Below are positions 1 through 9,700 of a DNA stretch of 10,111 nt, one piece after another; position 1 is the stretch's first letter, and every line of letters starts with the position of its first letter. The DNA lies in NCBI GenBank assembly GCA_002725175.2, contig PBQX02000035.1, positions 1 to 10,111 of the forward strand, given 5' to 3'. Made by a program: the position numbers and the translations under genes. The DNA is from CACKLF01 sp002725175. GTDB taxonomy: Bacteria; Pseudomonadota; Alphaproteobacteria; Rhodobacterales; Rhodobacteraceae. Below the pieces are notes generated by a model, which was not told the origin of the DNA, did no database searches, and was given only the letters and a program-made list of their open reading frames with translations.

Positions 1-2
1 AT

Positions 3-308
3 GGACACAAATATATGGATGCTTTAGTTCATAGTTTCACATTTTGGGAGGGTTTTGCTCTAAGCCCAACAAAGCTATCAGAACAGTTGGTTATAGGACC
101 ACCACCACCAGAGCCAGAACCAGAACCAGAACCACAACCCGAGCCAGAGCCACAGCCAGAGCCACAACCAGAACCAGAACCGCAACCAGAACCACAGCCA
201 GAACCTGAGCCAGAACCAGAGCCAGAACCTGAACCCCAACCAGAACCTCAACCAGAAGCATTATATCCTGAACCAGAACCAGAGCCACAGCCAGAACCAC
301 AACCTTAA
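3..308 (+). CDS. Upstream part of giant modular protein, ending at TAA in a Pro-Glu repeat (5' partial)
   Basis: This frame is open from the left edge, with the first internal ATG at 15, so the true start is probably outside the window. The first about 30 codons read like the end of a folded domain (FWEGFALSP around 48-74). After four prolines at 99-110 the sequence becomes almost pure Glu-Pro and Gln-Pro dipeptides, broken once by Ala-Leu-Tyr at 258-266. It ends at TAA 306-308. The same frame continues directly with Pro-Glu-Pro-Glu and then folded modules, so I read it as the left part of the large gene that follows rather than a separate small gene. The TAA is one C-to-T change from CAA, the Gln codon used at equivalent places in the repeat. 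If the stop is genuine, the product ends in a naked Pro-Glu tail. The function of this fragment alone is unknown. Confidence 0.6.
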   Translation, partial: GHKYMDALVHSFTFWEGFALSPTKLSEQLVIGPPPPEPEPEPEPQPEPEPQPEPQPEPEPQPEPQPEPEPEPEPEPEPQPEPQPEALYPEPEPEPQPEPQP

Positions 309-320
309 CCAGAACCAGAG
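99..320 (+). repeat. Pro-Glu/Pro-Gln linker 1 (hexanucleotide repeat)
   Basis: About 74 codons alternate Pro with Glu or Gln (CCN GAR/CAR), starting with four prolines and interrupted by Ala-Leu-Tyr at 258-266. As protein this should be an extended, acidic polyproline-II stalk. As DNA it is an imperfect 6-bp tandem repeat. Synonymous CCA/CCT/CCG/CCC and GAA/GAG variation shows it is not a recent pure slippage product. The only in-frame stop of the window, TAA 306-308, is inside it. It is the longest of four such linkers and lies just before module A1. Confidence 0.95.
306..308 (+). other. In-frame TAA interrupting the giant reading frame
   Basis: The codons around it read Gln-Pro-stop-Pro-Glu-Pro-Glu. 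At 246-254 the same repeat reads CAA CCT CAA CCA, so TAA here replaces CAA by one C-to-T transition. No other unambiguous TAA, TAG or TGA appears in this frame up to base 10111, while CAA and CAG occur many dozens of times, so general stop-to-Gln reassignment is unlikely. A read or assembly error in a repeat, a recent nonsense mutation, or tolerated readthrough are the options. Confidence 0.85.
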
Positions 321-717
321 GTATTGATTTCCGAAGTGAATATGAAAAATTTCATTATCGGAGATTCTATATTTAGTATTACTGGTGAACAAACAAGTAT
401 CACATACGATAATACTCAAGATGGAACTTTTGATTTGAATTGGGATAAGGGATGGGAAATTCGAGTGTCTTTTATGAAAACAACAACTAGCACCGGTAAT
501 AGAATTTTTTCTTTTACTACAAATCATTTATCAAATAATGGATATATTGAAGTTCTAGAAGGTGCTGTAATGGTATTTTTATCACCTACAAGTTCTTATA
601 ATTTAATAGGTTCTAATCCAACATTATTATCTGGAGGATTTGTCCAGAATGTTCATTATTATATGTCAATATACTATAATCCAGACACACTTTCTTTAAA
701 AACTGCTATTAAAAAGG
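321..717 (+). other. Module A1, concanavalin/LamG-like beta-sandwich
   Basis: About 130 residues. Landmarks are ITYDNT then DGTF-x-LNW at 396-443, the conserved TTTSTGNRIFSF at 480-515, LSNNGYIEV about 528-554, and HYYMSIYYNPDTLSL near 654-698. The last element resembles the W/H-Y-x-x-x-x-YD strand of LamG domains. A second copy, A2, lies at 7857-8249 and shares these landmarks at protein and partly at DNA level. In both copies the module directly follows a Pro-Glu linker. Glycan binding is inferred from the fold only. Confidence 0.65.
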
Positions 718-3700
718 CTGGTCCTACTTTACCTGAAAATCCACCTGTTGTTACTGAGAATATTGGTCTCAATTACAAAAATAACATAGTAGCACGTTAC
801 AATTTTGAAACAAATAAACCTCTCTTGGATGTGTCTATTGACAGTTCTGGTTCTACCACATTAAATTATGAGTTAGAATCGCCACTGGTGCCAACAAGCA
901 GCACTCCTGTGCTGCCTACGCAAACAATCGATTGGTCGAGAGATTTTGAAATGAAAGTTGATTATACTATGAATTCTACCAACACTTACAGGAGATTAAT
1001 TGGATGGGGCGATGCGGGCAATCAACCCAGATTCCAAATTACATGCCACGGTACAAAATATTGGATAGAATTGTCGAATATCAATCAGACTCAAATATTA
1101 CAACAAGGTGCATATTTTGATGTAAATGTTGGTTCCGCAGATGCTCCTGCGGCTAATACTCGATACAAGATGATTATTAAATATGTCGCGTCGAACGGAC
1201 CCTATTATGTTAGAAACGGCTACTTTACATTTGCTGTTCAGAAATATGACGATTTCACAACGTGGGAATATGTTTTAAATAACAAATCCACTGGCGCCTG
1301 GCCTACTAAAGTTGAGGCAAATTATGTAGACGTTTATGAGGATTCTAACGGAAACAGCACGGCTCTTCTGGGCGATCGTTATGATAGAGTCCGACTCTTC
1401 GATGGAACGATACATTCTTTTGAATACAGATCTGAATCTTTGACCAACTTTACTATGATTCCTACTAATACTGCCCCAATATTGTCAAGCGAACCAGACC
1501 CGATATATGGAAACTATGTTTCGTTAGGGAATGGTACATTCTACAATGTTAATTCAAAGTTTACTATGAATTACAAGAATGTTGATTATACATTATTGGC
1601 AGGAGGAAGAGCGGGTAATCCCGGGACTGCTTCTGCGTCAACTGCAGCATCGTGGGGTCAAGCGTCTGAACTTTTTGACGGTTTAGCCAATGGAAACGCT
1701 TCTGCCTGGTTTAATGACGGTACTCTCGGCGGCAGTCCGTATTCGAATCCACCAGAAGTATATTATGAATTCCCGACTTCCACTCGAATGACAGCATATC
1801 GAATGTGGCAGAGAAATCCAGATGCGAATAGTATATATGCTCCAAAGGCTTGGTCTGTGCGAGGAGTGTTAGATGGTGTGACTTACGATGCCAACGATAG
1901 CTCTACATATACGGAAATAGATTTGCAAACGAATCAGTTTTTCCTTCAAACCGATGGTGATTCGCTGAATTATAATACAAATTTCAATCATTACATGACA
2001 AACAATAGTACTGCATTCAAAAAATATGTATGGAGGTTTACAGAAGGACACGATGCGAGTTACGTAGGTTTAGGCGAAATGGAGCTGTATGATATTCATA
2101 ATGTAGATACCGGTATTAATAACCAGTTTACGATAACATGTGCGGTACGACCACATAACAAAAGTGCTAATTACGGTACTATATTTGATCTTGGTGAACC
2201 TAACGCGGCGGTTAACAAGAGACTTAATTTGTCGATTCATGCTAATGGGTATTACACAGCATTGTACACAGATACCAATCATTATGTGAATACTGGTTCT
2301 GTAGACAACAGTCCAACATATGAAAATAACGAATGGCACATACTTACGATGACGTGGGACGGAAGCACCGTGTCTATATACCAGGATTCGATGCTTGTGA
2401 ATCATTATGCGACGACTGGTAATCTTGACTTGGGCACAACTCAAATGATGTTTGGTGCTATGAATCACGCGACGAACACATCTAGATTTGATGGCGACTT
2501 GGCTAGTTTTGTTATTTTGAACACGGTCGTTCCCATCGCAGATGCAGTGCAATTGCACCAGCCTAAAGCTTTCGGGGAAATTATAAATACTCCTGATTCG
2601 TGGTTTGTAGATTGGGAAGATTTAATAAATACCCAAAGTGGTGGATTAGAAACAAATATTTATCCGATTGTTCTTAATGGAACAAATGATCCAGTAGGAA
2701 CTCATACATACACTCTTGAATTAGGAAATACAAGTCGTAATTATCATAGACCTTTAGTAGGTTGGGTCGATTATTTTGACATGATGGTTATTAATTCATT
2801 TAAAGGAACAAACAATCCTATTTCACAACAAGACATTACTGCATGGGCTGCTGAATCAAATAATGGTAATAGATACAGAAGTAATAATTCATCCTATCAT
2901 TATGATAATATAAATGATGGAAATGCAGATACATTCTGGATATCCGGAAATAATGGTAATGAAACAATAGGAATATTCTTTAATAGTGGAAAACCATTTT
3001 ATGGTTTTTCATTGAAATGGCCAAATACTAGCATAACAACAGACAATGTTCATTTAAGAAGACGTGGTAACTGGTCATTCTTTTATACAGTTGAAAGTAT
3101 AACAACAATTGAAGAAGCAGAAAATGCATTATATTATCCGATTAATCCATCGCATTATGTTGGAGATCCACAAACGGATGGTCAAAGTTCTGTTCCTACT
3201 GAATTATACTTTTATTTTGATAGTGTACCCGGTGCAACTGGTTTTAAAGCAAACATTAGTGGATTAAATACTGGTGTTGAATACTCTGTGTCCTTAGGTG
3301 AATTAATAGCATATATGCCAGAAAGAGAACCAGAGCCGGAGCCTGAACCAGAACCAGAGCCAGAACCTCCACTTATGGTGAACTTAAATACTAATGTTCG
3401 AGAATATCCATCTACTGAATTGTGGCCAATTATGAAAAACGGATACGGGGACGGTTCTCAATCTCATCCAGATGCGACATCAAATAATAATGGAGGAAAT
3501 GATCCATTTGGTCCTACATTTACAGATTTACATTCATTAGGTGAAGGAGGCACTATGTGGGGAATATATTATTCACAAGGTGGAATGGCTGAAGTTTCTG
3601 GTGAAGTTTACGGAAACGGTATTTATGAATTTAGAGCTGACCGAAACAAAAATGGACTAAACAATACATTTGGTAAAGTATTTTGGAAAAAGAATTATAA

Positions 3701-6700
3701 AACAGGTACTTCTGATGGCGGATTTGGATATTATACTAATTTCAACAGAAATAGTGATGGTACTTATGATGATAATCCTAACGATTCTACGTTCCCTACT
3801 CTTGGATATACCAAAGATGGATATTTGGGAACTTGGGCATGGATTATGTTACCCCAAAAAATATATTTGACTGGATTTACGTTTTGTGAAGCTTGGTATA
3901 GCAATCATAATTTCAAGGATTTCAGAATTTATGGACGCCGTTCAGAAGATAGTGATTTGGATGCAAGTACTCAAGCAAATAGAGTTTATTTAACAGAATC
4001 TGCAGATGATTGGACGCTTGTATATGAGCACAAAGAAGAGTTTGATGGTGAGCCAACTTATTTCCCCAATCCTGGAGACATAATAACAGATTCTCAAAAC
4101 ACTAATATTGCTTCTTTTAACGTAGCAGATGTTTGTTCTGGACATCGTATTGATTTTAGAAAAGGTGGAGTATCTGCTGTTTCTGAAAAGGATGTTTTTG
4201 ATACATATTGTTTGGTAGTTAACAAAGGATATTCTAGTTACATAAAATTCGAAACATGGATTCTTCATGGTCAAGAATATGATAGTACTGCTTCAGAAAT
4301 ATATAGTTTACCTATTACAAATATAGGTGACAATAGAATTTTGGTTTCAATAGAATCTAACGCATATGTATTTACAAATCCACAAAAATATGAAACATTA
4401 TCCACAATTGAACTTGGAAAAGGAACTTGGATACTTGAAAATGTACCAGCAGAACATCCTATTGGTATAGAACAATCTGGTACAAATATTGAATATTATG
4501 GAGACAATGCGTGGTATAATGGTGTATCAGCAGAAACTGGTTCATCAGCAATTGCTGGAATTAATTATTATTCTGGAAGAGTTACAATATATGTGAAAGG
4601 AGATTTTGGTACTGCTAGTTTCCATTGTGCAAACCATGGATATATGGGAGGTCAAAATATNTTGCAATTTTCTAGTAATGAGCATGTTAACGAAAATAAT
4701 TCAGTAAATCCATTTACAAATAATGTATCTTTAGCGGAAAAGCGTTGTTGGCCTCCTAGAAGCAACGATGCTAGTAATGATCCGGAATTGTCTCCACTTT
4801 CTTATGGAAAGATTTTTGAAAATCCTATTGGTAATGGTGATTATAATTGGGAAAAGAGATGGGCAATGACTCGTANTGTATATGGAACCGGTTATGCTGA
4901 CGGAGATTATTGGATGTGTTCATCACCTCCTGGGGGTACACTTGCCAGTTGTTCTCGTGCATATTTAAGTAAATATACTAAATGGGCCGGTTCTGGTAAA
5001 TATACTTCATATTATACAACTGGTTATAATTCAGATGGTACTCTTAGTTCAAATTATGTAACTGGTTCTAATTACAAAACTNNNGGTCGCACTTGTATTA
5101 GNGGAATTGATGGTGCTTTTATAAGAATCAAATTTCCGCANAAAATATATCCAAATGATATTTATATTATATCCGGAAGTGTNTGGTATAATTGTNCNGN
5201 GGGNATAAGAAAAATGNATGTATTTGCATCAAATGATAATTGGAAAACACAAACACAATTGGCATATACAGACAATTTCTGGNNTGACGAAACNTGGCAA
5301 TATGATGGAACTAAAGTATATCAAGGTGACACAATTATTATGCCCAATGGTGGTTCTTATAGAGGACGCAAATTCCACATATTTGATGAAAGCAATACTT
5401 GTGCGAAAAAGAATATGTTTGATGAATATGCTTTAATTGTACCAGAAGCAGTTGGAACAACTTTACACATCAATGCTTTTGTTGTTATGGGACAAAAAGA
5501 AGGTAATGCATCTCCTTCTAATGTTTATTTGGATGCTCATCAATTGTGGCCATCAGAATCAATACATACTGCAACCGGTAGATGGTATAGTTCGGCACCG
5601 ACATACCATATGCTTCCGTATTATAGTGGTGGTGGAGCAATAGAAATAATTACAGAACAAACTCATAATCAAGCTGGTCTTAATAATGCCTTTAATTTGT
5701 CATCTCCTTCTACTGATAGAGCATTATGTTATTGGAATGGTACAAATACATATATTGATGATGGAAATGGTGAATATGTTTGGGAAGGTGGAATTGCACA
5801 ACAAACATCATATTTGGGTTATTTGCCTAATGATTATCCAGGTGGATATATTTCTGTGAAATTACCTAGAAGAATATATCCAACAAAAATATCAATTATA
5901 CATGGTCCTTCTAGACCTATATCTTTTAGAGTTTATGCTTCAAATGATCTTTTTGTTAATTCAAAAGTACTTTTACATGAAAGTATTGATGTTGATTTAA
6001 CATCTATGACCACTACTTTACCTGAATCAGGAACAACATTACCAGGAATTAGTATTGATGTAAACAGTGAAGGTATTGATTATGGAAATAATTATGAAAC
6101 TGGAACACCATCTAGTGTAAATTATGAAAATACATATGATGTATTTGTTTTAATAGTTCAAAAATCTTCTGGTAACAAGAGTTTTGAAATGCGTGACTTT
6201 ATAATAAGAGGACATCCAATTTGTTCTGTACCTGGAACAGAATATTGTGAAACTTGTTGGACTCCACCGCCTCCTCCTCCTAGTTTCTGGGAAGGTGCAA
6301 TTTGGGCATTCAACGGAAATACTGGTTCTAACAATGATAGACTTGTCGATGAAGTAATATTAAACCCCGGTCTTTATGATGATGATATTCCAATAGCAAG
6401 TGGCAATTCAATTACTGGAAATGATACCATTCATGGAAACTATGTGACTTTAGGCTCAAATGATGGAACAACACCAAATAATTATTATACTATTGGAAGT
6501 CCAGCTTTTAGGTTAGAATCTAATAATTTTACTGGTGCAACATTATCATTTATTTGGAGAAATGTAAACAATCCAGATCAAACCGGTGGACATATTATTC
6601 AAGTACATCATCAACAAAGTGGACATGCAGCTCATATGGGATTCTGGGTTGGAGTTGTAGCTGATACTGGTTTAATGATGAAAGTTGCTGGAAATTATGC

Positions 6701-9700
6701 AACAATCAATTATACTTTTGATTCTCCTAAAAACAACGAATGGTTTTATTTTACTGCTGTTTTTGCCGAAAATGAATCTACGAATGCAAGTACTACAGGA
6801 GGAGTTACGTATTATATAAACAATACATATGTTGGTTATAGAGCTACCGGTGGAGGTTCTTCCATTGCTATGCAAAACTGGGAAATAGGTAAAAAACTTA
6901 TTGCGGGTCATGGTGATTCTAATCAACAACCATCTGGAGATTTAGCATCTTTAGTGATTAAAAATAAACCATTGGAAGATATTAGTGATTATAAACTTTT
7001 ACATGATTTCAATAAAGGTTTATTAGGAAATCATTTAGATGGAACTTATGTTCATCCAGATGCGAGTGGTGTTTCGCGACCATCATGGACCAAAATGCGA
7101 AACATAATACATTATTATGATGGCACTATCAGTAATGATCAATTAATAGATCACGTCGGTTCAAATAATGGTATTACTACTGGAACTGCATATGTTGGAA
7201 CAAGTGATTATGGTCCTACTGTTAANTTTATAAGTCATTTNTATGAAATATCNCNCCCATCTATTTCAAACGAAGTNACAATTAGTTTTTANTGGAAGCC
7301 AACTACNTTTAATCAAGCTGNTNCTGGTACACAAATANTTGGTAATTATTATCCAAATGNTNNTGGTATATATATTGGACAAAAGAATAATCANTTAGCN
7401 NTATGGATNTTNNGNNNTGGTNATAANGCNACAACTTATAACACTTTATTCCGCGACAATGCTTCNTTAAGCGNNNNAGAATTTGCTTTAATNACATATG
7501 TATACAAANATAATTNTTTNGATTTGTANTTTGGTGGNAAATATTGGGGNAGATGTCCAGTGATTATNAATCAANCAAGTAGTCCAGACTTTTCAAGCGG
7601 AACNTGGANTATAGGAGGTGGNTCTGGCAGGTTTGCTCAAGGCGAANTGACGTCTCTCATAATNTTTGACAAAGCCATGNATATAGATGCTGTTATGGAA
7701 ATTCANAATTATGCNACNAAAGAGCAACCNGGTGGNGATTTGAAAGGNCTTCCAACNCCNGAACCNGAACCTGANCCAGAGCCANANCCNGAACCAGAAC
7801 CNNANCCNGANCCACAACCNGAACCANAACCNNANCCNGAACCAGAGCCTGAAANGCCTANTNCAACATTGATTCAAAATGTTGTTGAAAGTNTATATNN
7901 NCATNNNGGANATCAAACTAGTATAACATACGACAATACTAGNGATGGAACTTTNAATTTGAATTGGGATTATGATTGGGAATTAAAAGCATCGTTTAAA
8001 AAGACAACAACAAGCACTGGAAACAGAATATTTTCATTTAGTACTCAACCACTAAGTAATAATGGATATATTGAAATTCNCGAAAATGCTTANTTTGTTG
8101 CGATTCACCCTGATGGCACAACACTGGTTAATAATTNCACCGACGGGGGAAATAGTGGAGGAACATTTGATATAAATACTCATTATTATATTTCTATGTA
8201 TTATGATGTNNCTGCTCAAACATTGAAGATATCTTATCAAACAGATGCTGAATTCAGTGATTGGTTAAGCCTTAGAAACATAAGTTCAGGAAAAACAGTA
8301 ACACATGATTTCAGTTCTGTCGGTCCACCAACTGGTATTTATGTTTGTACAATGTATTTAGGAAACACTGCTCGTAATTATGATAGACCATTGGTAGGCT
8401 GGATAGACTTTTTAGAAATAACTTCAATTTCACCTTATAGTGGTTCCGATTATAGTATTCCAAACACAGATATTTACGTATGGGCATCTGCTACAGATGG
8501 AAGTAATAGATATCATAACAGCAATTCAGCCTATCATTATAATAACATAAACGATGGAGATGAAAATACGTTCTGGATATCTGGTAATAATTCAGATGAA
8601 ACAATTGGTGTTTATTTTATCGAAACCGTTGAANTATTGGGATTCGCATTGAAATGGCCAGATACTAGCATAACTACTGATAATGTGCATCTTAGTAGAC
8701 GCGGCACTTTGAAATTTAGCTTTACTTGGGATAATATATCAAGCATAAGCGACGCTGAATCTGCTTTATATTACGATATAATATCAACTTATTATGTAGG
8801 AGATCCTCAAACAGATGGGCAAGAAAATGTACCAACAATAGTATATTTGGGTTTATCACAACCGATACTTGCAACTGGATTGAAAATAGATATAACCGGA
8901 TTAAATACTGGTGTTGAATATCCTGTAGCTTTAGGTGAATTGATTGTTTACGCAAATTTTGTACCTCCGCGTGGGCCTGGTTATCAATATGGAGATAATG
9001 TCGTTGCTCATTTTGATGGTTCAGTAAATGGAAATGACTTAGTAGATATTAAGACTGGAACTTATAATGCAACAATAAATACNGGTAATCCAGTAACTGG
9101 AACTGATATTATTTATGGAAATTACGTAGATATGTCATCACACCACTATGTTATAAATTCACANTTAAGTTCTGCAATATCTTCTAATAAACTGTCAATA
9201 AGTGCTATTATAAGAACAGAAATAAATGCGGATTGGCAATGTGTTTTGTCCGCAGTTGGAAGACATATTGAATTTGCTGTTCATAAAGGGGGGTTAAATA
9301 TTAAAGGTTTTGAAAGCGGCGAATGGTATATGACNGGTAATCATANCACGACAGGAAATGCAAGTCACTGGCTACCNGCTAATAAACCAGAAAATGATGA
9401 ATGGTTTATATATAGTTTGGTNTATGATGGTACAACTGCNCACGTATATATCAATGAACACGAAGTTCATACTGCTTCGCATACTACAGGTTGGATTGAT
9501 GAAAGTGCAACATATATAGGTGCTTATACTCACTCAGCATCTCATAAACTCCATGGTGATTTGGCGAGTTTNATNATTTATGATACAGTTGTGCCTATAG
9601 ATATTTTAGTACAAGCCNATGGCGAACATGCTTTTGCAATAGGAGAGCCAGAACCAGAGCCAGAACCNGANCCACAACCAGAACCNGAGCCNGAACCTCC

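Noticed and set aside
306..308. Genetic code with TAA read as glutamine
   Set aside because: Glutamine is encoded by CAA or CAG everywhere else in the frame; with real reassignment more TAA or TAG codons would be expected across about 3,370 codons.
99..320. CRISPR array or regulatory tandem repeat
   Set aside because: The repeat unit is 6 bp, imperfect and strictly in frame with Pro-Glu/Gln coding; there are no spacers.
99..320. TonB-like periplasm-spanning protein
   Set aside because: TonB has Glu-Pro followed by Lys-Pro repeats, an N-terminal membrane anchor and a small C-terminal domain; here no Lys-Pro tract is seen and several Pro-Glu linkers join large beta-sandwich modules.
91..527. 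Minus-strand open stretches rich in Val/Leu or Trp/Leu/Phe
   Set aside because: They are the reverse complement of the Pro-Glu hexanucleotide repeat and neighbouring coding sequence; the apparent hydrophobic protein is a product of the repeat.
2070..2558. Open stretch of 162 codons on the minus strand
   Set aside because: It lies wholly opposite the LamG/discoidin coding region, has no recognisable domain, and its translation is a typical antisense shadow of the G/C-ending codon block.
3670..5643. Short + strand open stretches in other frames (3670-3870, 5218-5436, 5437-5643)
   Set aside because: They overlap the giant frame, show low-complexity Met/Ile/Leu-rich translations, and lack ribosome binding sites or domain motifs.
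7227..7746. Intron or assembly gap
   Set aside because: The N bases are single and scattered, the frame and LamG-like landmarks continue through, and the Ns follow codon position rather than forming a gap.
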